A stretch of DNA of 64,000 nucleotides from Camarhynchus parvulus. Lineage: Eukaryota > Chordata > Aves > Passeriformes > Thraupidae. Positions within the stretch are counted from its first letter, which is position 1. The number at the start of each line of letters is the position of its first letter. The notes under the pieces are model-generated. The model was not told the DNA's origin. It ran no database searches and was given only the letters and a program-made list of their open reading frames with translations. Where the stretch lies: assembly GCF_901933205.1 (NCBI RefSeq), contig NC_044600.1:11570501-11634500 (forward strand), written 5' to 3'. Of the stretch, positions 34,801-47,369 are shown in pieces. Made by a program: the position numbers and the translations under genes.

Positions 34801-37800
34801 GGGAGACTAACTCCTTCCTGAGCCCTGTGAATTGCTGGGTGAAGAATGTGCTTTGATTAGGATTATTGCCTTAATGCAGACCTTCAATTCTTATGGGCCT
34901 CATGAGGGCAATGCAGGAAAGCTGCTCTGTGATGTATGAAGTGAGGCATATGAACTCCTGTATTCATACAGTCACATCATACATGAGTCTACATTTCAAG
35001 GAATTGGGAGATAATAAAGGAGATAAGCCATGACTGCTAATTATGCTACATACAACTCTTTTTCCTTGAAAGATAAATCCAAGTTTGGAGATTTGTTTGA
35101 GGGTTTTTTGTTTGGTGGGTTTGTTCTGGCTCTTTTTTCAAGCTGATACATTATGAATCTATTGCTTATAAAACTTTTAAGGTTTCTATTTTAAAACATT
35201 TAACATCTGTCAGAAAGATAGTTATTTGTTTATACAGCCTTTAATATTATAATGTGTCTGTAGTTGTCAATATTTGAAGTAATCATTATTATAAACAAGG
35301 GTGCAATAAGAGAAATGCTGTAATAGTTCTCCAAATGATGAAAAGGGAAAGTGTATGTACTTTTTATTTATAAAAATCAGATTGCATTATCTTACTGTTG
35401 CCACTTTAAAGGTAAGACATCAGAAGACAGTTTGCTTTCAAAACGTTGGATAAATCACACAAGTCAATATCACATCATGACTTCTCCGACCATATGCTCT
35501 CTCACAAGGCCACTGCTGGTCATCATCCAACATCAGTGTGCAAAAAATTGGCATGACATACCTTATCAGGTAGGTTTCTGTTCATTACCATCGCATTAGA
35601 TTGCACATAAGTTATTCCAATGTTTGCTTGTAATTTGCTGGGTGAAACAGGGTGGCCTGTTGCACCACCCTTCTGTGGAAAAAGGGAATTCATGAAGTTT
35701 GTAGAAAGCTGTAAAATTAGACACTTCTTTCACATCAGAGAACTGTGGTCACTAGGATTCCTTTTGGAAAATTAAAAGAGGAAAAGTGGTAGAAAGAATT
35801 GGTTCTTGTAATGGGTGAGTCCTGACTAAGATAATTAGAAGAACAGCCGTCTCTGAGAAGAAAGGGAAAATCCATACAAGATTATTTTTTAAAAGAAACA
35901 GGTACAGTTGTGAGGAGATATGAATAATTTATAAAGATTACAGTCTAGGCTTCAGAATCTACTTACAATAAGACAAGTCTTAATCTGAGTTCCCTCAATT
36001 TGTGGTATGGTGTCTTGCAGCAGATAGCAAAACATGCTTGTTCTAAATCTTATGAAACAATAATTGTAGTAAGTAAATGCAATTGGCAGTGGTTGAAATA
36101 CTAATAACACACTGCATTTCAAACATTTTTTTAAAGTGACCTCAGCCTGTCATTCTACTGCTAGAGACAAACCTCACTCAAATTGCATTTTTCTATTGCT
36201 GAAATGTTCTGATATTGCATTTTGGTACCAAAATTAGGTGTAATTGCTAATAATTTATTCACCAGAAGGTTTGCTATTATCAGCTTTGTTTATGTCAGAT
36301 GGAGATTAAAAAATAATTCTCTTTCTTGCAAACTGCTGTGCAAATTTCATCTGCTTTATTAGATGTCATTATCTCGTAAGAATTACATGAGATTCTTCTC
36401 ATAACAGAAAAAAAGATAACCAAATATAATATGGGACTTATATGAATTTTTGGATTTTAATTGACAGAACCTTATTTATATCTACTATATCTGTAATATA
36501 CTATAAGCTTTCTATTCCACTTTCAAGTAATGTTGGCATAAACATTCATGCCAAGAAAGGAATAAAGCTTGTGAGTGTACATATACATTCTGTATATTTA
36601 GAAAACATGTAAAGAATTTTTAAATTTATTTTTAAATTTGCATTACCCCATGCAGTGCTTTTTGCTGCTCTGATTCAAAATGTTGAGAACTCAGAGACAG
36701 GTTTATTAGGAAAACACATATATCCACTGCATCTCTACACTGTATTAAGTAATGTAAAATCACTTCTTAGCTCTTGTGAAGATGTGCTGTTTGAAATTTT
36801 AAAGAGATTGAAGTATGTGAGTAGCTCTAAACTATTCCTTTTAGCTACTATTTTGATAATTATCTTTTTCTTTATAACATATCTCACTGATCCTCAGTTT
36901 GACGTGTTTCAAAGGATGGGGGGTTGTCTCTTAAAACGTGGTATTTCTACTTAAAAAATTAAAATAATAAAAAGATAAATAGCTGCACATCATAAAGTTC
37001 AAGCTACTTGCTGGCCTCTGGATGGAACTCCTTCCTTGTGCACAGCATTGCCCTTTTTCAGTGCTAGGAAATGTACAATACACTACTTGCAGCCACAACA
37101 GAAAAGATACAGAGAATCCAATTAGTTTCTTTCCCTGTGTAATTTAGGAGTTACATTCATTAGGTGATTAAAATTCAGATAGATCCATAATTACGTTTAT
37201 TAACATACAAATTCATTTACATTTCTTATTTATGACCTTGCACATCACTGCTTGTTCACCAGTGGTAGAGGCAAATGTAGTTTTATGTTAGTTTATAATG
37301 AATTTGTTCTTGCTGGTAAGCACTGGAAATGTGATGCAATGTTTTAATTTCAAACACTGCCAGAGAATTTTAAAATCCAAGTAATTTATTTATTATAGCA
37401 GGCTTCCTGGAAAATTTTGCTTTAATTTTTTATTCTAAAACCTAGAGTTTATTTAGTCAAAATTTTTGCTGATTTTCCTTCCCTACACATGAAAATTAAA
37501 TGCAGAGATTTAATGTTTTAGATCATGTGCTTTCAGGCAACTGCATACATGCATCTATCTACATGTTAAAAACTCAGTAAATATGCTGCCTTTTTCAGAG
37601 AAAAAAAAACTTGAAAAAATAGACATTTCTCTTCCAGAGGTAATTTCACAGTTGTGGGGGTTTGCTTTGTTTTCCTGATGATATTTGTCAGGGATACTTG
37701 GTTGAAGTTCTATGCAAGGATTTCTGCAATCAGTGGAAAGGTCATGTGCTTTGAACTGAGGTCTCAGGCATGGAAGAATCTATTCACTTGTGTGTCAGAG

Positions 37801-38000
37801 CCAGACTAGAAAAAGGAAGGAGAAGGGTCCCAGGTGTCCATGGTTCAAATCACCTGCTCTCAGCTCAGATTAGAGATATGTAGAGGCAGTTTGTGACTGA
37901 AGAATGGTGTATGGGATCCATCATAACTATCCCATTTTCCCCTCATTGGTATGCCAGGACATGAGTGCAGTGGTAGGTGCAGAAGCCAAACCGAAGAGTG
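28830..38000. other. Intergenic sequence, no gene seen
   Basis: AT-rich and T-rich on the plus strand. The ORF at 36655-36954 encodes a hydrophobic stretch (LFLLATILIIIFFFITYL) but begins at GTG and resembles nothing I know. Unique-looking blocks with TAAT-type homeodomain words, such as 36235-36420, could be conserved non-coding elements, which only alignment can show. Confidence 0.5.
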
Positions 38001-38007
38001 TCTGGAG

Positions 38008-38359
38008 CTGCTGTGACAATCTGCGGGTGCAGTGTGGTTTGCAAGGTCCAGGTGCTGTGACAATCTCTGGGTGCAGTGTGGTTGGCAGTGCCCAGGTGCT
38101 GTGACAATCTGCGGGTGCAGTGTGGTTTGCAATGCCCAGGTGCTGTGACAGTCTCTGGGTGCAGTGTGGTTTGCAATGCCCAGGTGTTGTGACAATCTGT
38201 GGGTGCAGTGTGGTTTGCAAGGTCCAGGTGCTGTGACAATCTGTGGGTGCAGTATGGTTTGCAGTGCCCAGATGCTGTGACAATCTGTGGGTGCAGTGTG
38301 GTTTGCAGGATCCAGCTGCTGTGACAATCTGCGGGTGCAGTGTGGTTTGCGGGGTCCAG
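38008..38359. repeat. 44-bp minisatellite, eight copies
   Basis: Eight adjacent 44-bp units start at 38008, 38052, 38096, 38140, 38184, 38228, 38272 and 38316, followed by a few bases of a ninth. Each contains GCTGTGACAATCTG and GGGTGCAGTGTGGTTTGCA with a few substitutions and no length change. The variable positions are CTGCGGG/CTGTGGG/CTCTGGG and AAGGTCCAG/CAGTGCCCAG-type ends. Because 44 is not a multiple of three and the minus strand lacks stop triplets in every phase, all three minus frames stay open across the array. Confidence 0.97.
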
Positions 38360-38545
38360 GTGCTGCAGGGGGCTCCTCTGAGCAGAGAGCAGCCCTGGCA
38401 GCTCGGCCGGGGAAGCCCTTCCCGCAGATCCGTGCCAAGGGCTCGCAAGGGCACAGCTCCGCCTGCTGCTGAGCTGGCTTGGCTTCCTAGCACTGCCAGA
38501 GTGTGGTACGGACCATGCTGCATGGCTGTGCCTCTGCCGGCTTTG
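38360..38545. other. GC-rich, CpG-containing patch next to the minisatellite
   Basis: About 180 bases are clearly more GC-rich than the surroundings, with several CG dinucleotides (CTCGGCCGGGG, CCCGCAGATCCG, GGCTCGCAAGG). The minus strand holds an ATG-started frame of 220 codons (38605 to 37943) running through this patch and the array. No known protein is recognisable in it. It may be a mini CpG island, a degenerate retroelement part, or part of the array's parent sequence. Confidence 0.5.
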
Positions 38546-39264
38546 CTGCATAACTTCTAGTTGACTGAAGAGATAAAAATAATCCCTGACATAAATCAAC
38601 TTCATTCTGCCTCAGGACATAATTTAAATACCTTCTCCTGGGTGTTCTTCTCTTTTTTATAAAAGCAGCAAGTTCACTCTCCAGCCTTCACACTCTAATT
38701 CTAGAAAACATTTCGCGAGGGACTGCCACAGTGAAGGTAGAGCTATTGCTGCATGAGGATACAAGGAATATCATCTAGGGACACAGTGGTGGGAAATGGA
38801 AAGGTATTTTAGAAAGGCTCTTGAGTATTTCCTTTCCCAAGATTCTAGGGCCAAAATGATGCTTGAATATGCATACTTTTATGAATAGAGGTAAATGATG
38901 CTTAAATTTATGAATAGAGGTGGACAAAAATTTTGAATGATTTTTAAATTTTAAATTAGAATAACAGAAGTTTGAAAAGACTGGTTCCATTCTTGAGATT
39001 AGTTGAGATAAAATTGTTTCAACTGAAATATAGGAAAAATATGAAACATTTTCCAGGTTTTTAAAGGAAATATCTTAACATGCTGAAAATGAAGTTTTTC
39101 ATCTTTTGAAACAGAAATAACATTTTCCACTTCCAAGTTAATATAAATTGAATAGTAAAATATGTGTATATGTGTATTTTTTTAAAAAGTCACAAAACAT
39201 TTTATTTTTAATTAGATGTAATAGATTTACCCCAAATGGAAATTACTGGGTTTTTGTTTTGTTT

Positions 39265-39291
39265 AAGAAAAAGAAAAAAAGAAAAAAAAAG
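39265..39291 (+). repeat. A-rich purine tract
   Basis: AAGAAAAAGAAAAAAAG-type run directly after a TTTTTGTTTTGTTT stretch. Low complexity only. Confidence 0.7.
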
Positions 39292-41590
39292 TATCGTGTG
39301 CGTTCTGTATGAACTGGGTTTTGTGCTTCATTTTTGCTGACATTTTCATTTTTTTATTGAAATGGAAGAAACTTCACCTGCTTAATTTTGTTTATGTAAT
39401 CTTCACGAGACACTGTCCTGGGAGTTTTCAGGTGACCTGTGTATTTTCAGGTGACTGTTAGTGTATGAGAGTGTAGCTCCTCCCTGTACTGTGCCAGTGC
39501 TGGACCTTGAGCCTTGCTGCATGCTCTGCCTGTGCTTTTCTCTGAATCTTTGGGACAAAAGTACAGTGGATAGGGATCTGTGATTTCAGCAGGCTGTTCA
39601 TGAAAAGCAGGATATCTTAATTCTAGTGTGATTGTGGGATACCTGCATGAGGCATCATTAGCTCAGCATACACTGAGTAAAAGAGACCTGGTCACAGATC
39701 TTTTCCTTCTACTTTGTGTTTCTATTCTTTTCTTTCCTGTTCCTTGTTCTCTTGTCTGCCATCAGTTCATTTCAAAATGATCAAAATATTCATCTAAAGT
39801 TACAGAGCAGGTGATGAGAACTCCAGATGCCCTATCAGACTCATTTTCTCAGGCTGGTCTGGGCAATTCAAAGGCAGAATCTTCTGATCTGTGGCTCTTC
39901 TCCCATTGACCCTCTATGGCTGACTTGGGTGAATGCTTAGGGATTTCAGAAGCTGTTTTGCTCAATCATTGTCACTCTAACAGTGTCAGCCTCTGGAAGC
40001 TCAGAAAGCTGCTGCAGTCTCCCATGAAAGGCCTATCAGACCTTTCCTTGGAGAAGTGAAGCAGGTGATGAAATCAAGTGTCTCCGTTCACAACATCACT
40101 TGAGCATGTAAATGACTACAGATTGAGTGTAGGATTCCTATCTCTTATAGGCAGTTGTTTGGATGTTTGGTTTTTGTTTTGTTTTTAATGTCTTTTAAAG
40201 AAAAGCTATTAGGGTTGGTCTAGTAGCTAAAATCTTCAGCATGGAGATGACATTATGGACAGTGAAAAACTTTTACTAAGAACTTCTGTAGTCAAAACAG
40301 CTAATAGAAGTTTGCAATCTGAAGAGATAAAAGTGAGCAAAGAGAGGGAATGCTGTCAGTGCAGTTTTACAGATGGAGAAGGGGACAAACCTTGATTCAG
40401 AAAAGTATGGGGGCAGATCCTGATTTTTACCATTACCAAATGTGTACATTTCAACATACTCTGTTTGATCCTGGAAATGCTTTATGCCTACGCGTTTCTA
40501 ATTTTAACTGTTCTGATTTTTTTTTACTATCAAAGAGAAGGGCTTTTATAGTTTCTCTTCAAACTGATTTTTAAATGTGCTGGAGCATCTCTATTCTCAG
40601 CACAGATTTTCAGTATATTTTCAGCAGTTTTTGTATAGGTGTGTGGGCTCCCCTTCCACTTTCCTCTCTCCCCCATCCCCCCCACCCCAATTTTTGTGCA
40701 ACTGCAGACATCCAGCAGAGAGAGAAGCAGGAAAGGACAGATTTACATACATTGACTGGCTGTGCTGACTTTTCAATGCAAAATAGCAGGGTTATTGTAC
40801 TGCATCAAAGTAAGAGCCTTAGCCTGGAAGGGATGTTTCATTGACATTGAACTGAAAATATAGGCACAGTGTAATGGATCCTAAAATTGGCTGGACTGTT
40901 TCTGGATGCCTGTGTTCAGTATCCATGTAAAAATCCCTGTGCACAGCATATAAGCAGACTAATGAGGTGAGACCTTTTCTTAGTAGTATAATCTTTAAGA
41001 CAAGTTCTAGCAGTCAAGCAGGAAATCAGAAAAATAAATGGTACATTCAAGCTACTTGTCTTTGTCCAGGGCCCTGGTAATAGTTTGAATTGAATGATAC
41101 AGCACGTGAAGAGGTTTATTCCTCACAAATGCCTTGACACACTCTAGTGGCAAAAGCTCGCAGTGCCATTCAGACCATGGAGCCCAGTTCATTTTTTTCC
41201 TTTTTGATGTGAAGCAATAGCTACCCTGGATGAAAATTTAGTTGATCAGTATTGAAAGTAACCTGGCAGCTCAGAAGCAGCCATTCAAGTCCTGTGCTTT
41301 AATAAAACTTACATTTCTTCTTTATATTTTATATATAAACTACTGAATCAGGAATTTTGCTTGCTTGACATTTGTACAGAGTTTTGAGCAACACACTCTG
41401 ACCTGAGTCATTGAGGCATGGCCATGGTATTTATGCAATATGTGGAAGTCAGTAAACAGTGCCTATCCACAAGTCCTCAACACTTATCTTTTAATAGTAA
41501 TGGATACAGATCTTGGGCAACCTCATCTTTTAATCAACCATCATTAAATGCTAAATCAATAACCACATTAAAAATGTATTTTTAGATAAG

Positions 41591-41613
41591 CTTTAAAACC
41601 AGTGGTTTTAAAG
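41591..41613. repeat. Small inverted repeat, 10-bp stem
   Basis: CTTTAAAACC and GGTTTTAAAG are exact reverse complements separated by AGT. It is too short to suggest an RNA gene. Confidence 0.85.
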
Positions 41614-44154
41614 TGGTTTTGTTGATTGAACTTATCATAAATGATTGACTGTTTTGTCTTCTGAGAAGACATAATGGACCACTTGGCTGCCTCAGTTCTC
41701 TCTTCATTTTTACTTCAGGGCTATGCTGTGGCAAAATCCCTCTGGTAATACAGTGAAGAATTTAAATATATACTTTATCATCACAGTCCAACCTATGGTG
41801 TTTTCTCCAGAATCAAGAATTTTCTGTGGCAATACTTTTGGGTTGATTGTAAGATAGTACTGATCCTCTGGCCTCATTGCTGATACCATTTGAGCTGAAG
41901 GAGAATGGAATATCTGTCTGTGTTTTACTGCAATTCACACACTAACATGACTCAAATATTTCATTTAGCACAACTCAAAATTTCCCTTCCTCACCAAGAT
42001 TTGCTGTTTTGAAGCTCTCAAATAGCTGTGTCACAATGAAAACAAAAATCCCATTTTCCACAAAACAAAAACATAGAAGCATCTCTTTCTGGTTTAATGT
42101 TTGAATTTCTTATTGCTGCTTAAACAATACAAGATTACGTGTATCTACATGTATCTGCTTGTTCATTAATTCTCATTATTCTCTATTTCAATGATTCCTT
42201 CTATTCTTTCCTCCTTGGGTGTTAGTCTTTGGTTATCTGGACATAAAAGAGCCACATAGATATTTTAGACTGGCTCTTGCTGCTGTACCTCTGAAGTTTG
42301 TTAATTTTTTCTTAATAAATTTTTTTATTTATATGGGCAAGTTATTCTTATAAAAGTAAATGTAAATGTACTATCTAGAAGAAGACCATTATATGAAAAT
42401 ATGCCTTTCCCACTGTCTGGAGGTTCTTTCTTTGAATTTAAAAGTGAGTAAAAGTGCTGGTGCAACTCAATCATAAATATTGGGATGATGCTGACTAAAA
42501 AAATAAGAGCTGGAGTGAACAAGTAAATCTCTCATTGAAGTCAAAGGGAATACTGCCAACTTACACTGGGAATGAATTAGACCTTGGGTTTTTTGCATCC
42601 TCATTTGACCTGTTGTCCTCAAATAGCATTGTCAGATTATATCTATCATAAATTTCTAGTTATGTCATATTAATTATGTCATTATTAGTGATTAGATCAG
42701 CTTTAGAGGTTTTTTTAATTTGTGCTGTTGCCAAGTTCCATGAGGACACAAGCTATGAATTAGGTTGGAGCTCTGAATTCTTTTTTCTTGTGAAATGGAC
42801 AAGGTGCTTCCAGGACCAGGAACCTGTTGTGCATACAAACATATCTACATACATTTGGGCAATACATTATTTTTTCTCACTGTTCTGTAGGGATATCATT
42901 AGCAATGGAATGGCATTTACCATTTTCTGGTAGCTGTGCTATCATGAGATCCATGCTCTTGGTTAGCAGAGCTGAAAGGAACTAACTGGGAACACTTCAC
43001 TGCTTGCTTAGTGCAGCAACACTGGTCAGTGTATGCCTTGTGTATCCTAGATTATAAGTATTCCTTTATGTAAGGTCCCTTTTTGATCTCAACCCTAATC
43101 CAAGCAGAATTAACCAAGTCATAAGAAAAAACAAGACAGCAATGGATGAGTGAGCATCCAAGAACACCATCTTGAAAGATACACTTGCTTGTATCTAATG
43201 AGACATCAGTTGTTCACTGGATGTCTGGGCTTTGTAACGATGCAGCATCCACTGAAGCAATAATCAGTGGTGAACTTTTCAACTTTTGATAATTAATGCG
43301 CTTGCTTTGTCCATTTTTGCATTTTAAAGTAATGCCAGATGACTCTGTAATTCAGTTTTGTATCTAGGTTAGACTCCCTTACAAACAAATGAACATCTGA
43401 GTATTGCATGTCAGTGCCTTAAAAGTCCCCTCAGGGGCTGCCTTGATGGAAGGATTTTTTTCTTTCCTTAAGACACAAAGGATTAGAACTGCAGCAGAGA
43501 AGTTATTTTCTAGAGAAAATTTGATTAGTTTCAATGGACAACAAGCAAAAAATTAACGAAGCATATAACTAACTTGATTAGCTTTGGGCAAATCATCTCA
43601 GCCACATGGAGAATTTCTGTCTTCTGGTGCAGTCAAATGAATGTGACTCTCTTGCACTCAGAACCAGTTTAGATTAAAAAAAAAATACAGATCTTTTGAC
43701 TGCCAGTGTAATAAAGGAGATTGGTTGATAGATTCTTCCATCTGTTATGCCCAGACCATACTTTGCAGTGCACATTTTACTAGCTATGTAATCTGCTATT
43801 TCTTTGCATGGTGCAAAATTAGGCTTCCTTCTTTCTTCCCTCTCCCCTGGACAGTAAAAACTTTATAAAAAGCACCAGATAAAGGTATTTTGGGCTGTGA
43901 GATGACAAGCTGTCTTATGTGGCTGTGGTTCCGTTCTTTTAGTTCAAGGAGGTTTTAATTTGGAAGTGTTAAATAGTTCTTCTTTCTGTTTATTTAAACA
44001 CTTTGTTATCTTTATGAAAAAGGTGAGTTTATGGTAAAATTCAGGGAAATATATTATAAAAGTGCAGAAGAGAAGCTGGTGTATTTCAATTTAAAAATTC
44101 TGTCAAGTGACTCATTTATTTGACCCATGACTCTGCAAAGTCACTAGATAGACA

Positions 44155-44250
44155 AATGCATTATGCAGATAGAGAACTGGAGACAGAGGTTATGTGATGC
44201 CCAAGGCCATGCAGTGAGTCAAAGCTGAGCCAGGGCGAAGTTCCCATTTT
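44155..44250 (+). mobile_element. MIR / CORE-SINE-like remnant
   Basis: The stretch reads GCAGATAGAGAACTGGAGAC, then AGAGGTTATGTGATGCCCAA, then GGCCATGCAGTGAGTC and AGCTGAGCCAGG. This follows the order of the MIR core (cagatgagaaactgaggc, agaggttaagtgacttgccc, aaggtcacacag, gcagagccagg). MIR is an old tRNA-derived SINE family, and scattered copies survive in amniotes. The match was made by eye from memory of the consensus. Confidence 0.6.
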
Positions 44251-44259
44251 AGTGTGTCT

Positions 44260-47200
44260 ATTAATAACACCAGCACAGACAAACTACATTAAAGAACTAA
44301 AATTGGGAGCCATGTGATGTCAGCAAGACTGAGATATTGTTTGTTTCTGTCTAACTCTAAAATGGTGAAATTATTAGACATAAATATGACTGGATCAATA
44401 TGTTATTTGAAGGCTTTCTCATACTTAAGGATAGTAGTCTCTTCCTCCCTCCTGACTGAGACCTTTTGTTTTTATTTGCCAAACATAAAAATGATTTGTT
44501 TACCTTCAAATTTTGAATACTGACAGGTTAATAGTGTGTCTGGCCTCAAAAAAGACAGTCATAACATAAAGGATTTAGGGATCCATGTGAGGCAGTGTTA
44601 ATGAGAGCCAAATTTTACTTACATTTTCTATCCTTGATAGAAGTAGTGTTTATATTTAGTAGACCATTCCTGCATGGATATATCTTATTCTTTGAGTTTT
44701 TATATTTTATCTAGCTTTAGATAAAGGTAGTGGCTTCAGTTACTAACAGGACATGGCAGAGGAAAAGACGTTGCATGATAAGTTGTGTAAGTTGGAGTTA
44801 GGAGCTGCTGTATATCATTAGTATCTGCCAGTGACTTGCCTTAGTGACTTGGACTTGGACTTTCAATTATAACTTTTGGGTGCCTTTGCTAGTGATTCTA
44901 TTTCTTATGATTGCTAGCTTGATCATTATATGTAGTAAAACAAAAGTCAATCAAGAATCAGCAAGATTATAGAAATATCCACAAGAACTGACTAAAAGGT
45001 TGACATATTTGATGGGGACAGCTAAGGACTCCATTGCAGCTATATTTAATTGAAGCCAATGTCTAGAAATGCCAAAAGGTGGTATCAGGGATTATATTTA
45101 ACTTGCAGCCTACAAAGCATTATCATGGAAATTCATGTACCATTAATGACAATGGTCAAATCAACTTGGTTTTTACAAAATAGAGGAAAAACTTAACACA
45201 GAAGTTAATTTTTGGTTCTTATTTACACTTAAAATACATTCAAAATACCCTAATCTATGCAGTCTCATAACAGATTTCCAAGATTCTTCAGAACATCAAC
45301 AAGAGCCAAGACTGCTCCATTCATTCTTCTTTAAATGCTAGTTTTATTTGAGTATCTGAAAGAGGCTTATGTTTCTGCATTTGTTATCTTAATCTTTGTA
45401 CAGAGAGAGAAGTGATGTCAAAAGGAGCAACATTGCTAAAGTTATAGCACCTATCCATTCATCACATCCTGAGACTGATTTGTATCTCACCTAAATTAAC
45501 ATGTATGACAGTGACCTAGAAACAGTCCTGGAGCAATTATAATGTTGCAGCAGAACAACAGACATTGCTTTTGGTAATTGATCATTCTTCATCTTAAAAA
45601 CCTGATAATTAGGTTTCTCGCTCCCATCTCACTGCTTCATTGTATTCTCCAAATTCTAATTGCTATGTTTGATTTATATCTGTTTGTTCTTGGGCCAACA
45701 TTTTCATACATCTTAAATAATTAATCTCCATGATGATGTCTTTACCAATAGCTTTCATACTCCTACCTCATTGTTACGATTCACATTGATCTTTCTGTGT
45801 TGTGACAAAAACTATCTAATGTTTTAATTAGGGACTGACCCATACTTATAGGATGCCATCAGTGCTGTACTGTCTCTAGTATCTCTATCTTTAATGGTGT
45901 ACTCTAATATGGTTTTGTCTTTTTCTCAGCTGTTTTACACTCGGAGTGTTAGGTGGAAGCAGCTGCACTTTTGTTTGTCTGCCTGTCTCTTTGCGCAGTC
46001 CTCCAGGATGTCTGGTACCTCTCCATTCATTCCTCTGTTACTACCACCCTGCTGTCCAGGCCCTGTAGCCTCTCTCTGAGCCTTCCCAAGCAGCCCTTAT
46101 TACCCTGGTGCTTCTCTAACTCTTATGAGGCTGAGGTTTAGGTTGAATGAGATCCAGAAGTGGGCCAAGGCCTACTCCAGCTGTGGGATGATGTGGGAGG
46201 AAATGGAGATGGGAGGATTCAAGAGAAACAGGCTGCAGAGCATTTCCATCCTGCTGTTGCCATCTGGGAGAGGGCTGGGGAGTGCTGGTGCTGCCAGGGC
46301 TCAACAGCTTCAGGCAGACAATGCCCAGCTGCTTGGACTCACCAAGCAAGGGCTTCCTGCCTCCTCACATACAAGTCTGCAGCCTGTCACCTCAGCTGCC
46401 CCTTGGCTGTTTACTTCTGCCTCCAATGGGACTTTCATTTCCTACTACGTTTTCACTCATTTCTGCAATTCTGTGTTATTCCTCCTCTAAACTGATGCTG
46501 CCTCCCAACATACACCAGCACACCACTAAATTTGTCAGTTTTTTGTTGCAGAGCCCTGCTCTGTATGACTATTAAAATTCAGACCCAGTCTTTGAAGAAC
46601 TTTTACTATTCACTTTTTGTTGATGATTCCTCTTTCAATGCAGTCCCTCAGCTGGATTTAATAGAATTAATTTGGTGCCAAGTGACAGACAGGAAAAATT
46701 AAACTGTCCCTTCAATTTTGATGAAGGGCTCAGCCATCTGATCAGATTGTTGCGGTGTAGTAAGTTACTGCATGTCAGTGGAGCCATTGAAACTATGGGT
46801 GCTTTTAGTCTATTGCATAATACAGGACCAATTAACCTTTTCTGAACTTATTTTTAAACTGAAATTGTAGTGTAAACTTAAAAAAACCAAGCAAGCTGAA
46901 TGGAATATAACTGACCAATTACCATGGCTGTGTTGATGTACAGTATCATGTTGCAGCTTTAGTGTGTCTGAGAATGTCACTAGAATTAGAGGGACCCACT
47001 TCCGTGATATTCTGAGGAATAACCAAGTTTTTGACTCATGTTCTGACTCTAAAACAAGTGTTTCTTTACATCAGCATGGGTTCCACTTCAGCCTTTGCTG
47101 TTATTGATATCCATTAGTCTTTTTTATATTCTGGTTTCTAGGCAAGGATCATCAAGTATGAGTTATGCAGTGCTGCTGCTGAATTATAAATTAGTTCATT

Positions 47201-47310
47201 TATAGAGTAAATAAATTTTTACTATCTTGTATGTGGCTGACTTGGTATATATGCACGCCAAAAAATTAGTGTATTAACATAGGAAGAGTGTATGCTCAGT
47301 TGGGAAGGTC
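44260..47310. other. Intergenic sequence with a stop-poor GC-richer block
   Basis: Mostly AT-rich. From about 45990 to 46575 the sequence is richer in G and C and open in more than one plus-strand frame (an ATG-started frame of 121 codons at 46125-46490). The products have no recognisable domain. It may be a decayed retroelement or chance. Confidence 0.4.
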
Positions 47311-47313
47311 TGG

Positions 47314-47359
47314 AGAGTTGCTAATCTTCGTGGTCTATAACATGAAGATTAGCAACTCT
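47314..47359. repeat. Inverted repeat, 16-bp perfect stem extendable to 19
   Basis: The arms 47314-47329 (AGAGTTGCTAATCTTC) and 47344-47359 are exact reverse complements. Three further pairs inward (G-T wobble, T-A, G-C in plus-strand RNA) leave an 8-nt loop at 47333-47340. The word CTAATCTTCT recurs immediately after the right arm, which hints at a template-switch origin. Confidence 0.93.
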
Positions 47360-47369
47360 AATCTTCTAA

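Larger units (their letters stand above)
38550..44150. other. Intergenic sequence, no gene seen
   Basis: AT-rich, T over A on the plus strand, with short imperfect duplications (for example TATGAATAGAGGT twice at about 38880-38922) and no coding or transposon signature recognised. Confidence 0.5.

Noticed and set aside
36655..36954. 99-codon plus-strand frame with a hydrophobic segment
   Set aside because: It starts at GTG, has no homologous family I recognise, and lies in AT-rich DNA where Phe/Ile/Leu-rich frames arise by chance.
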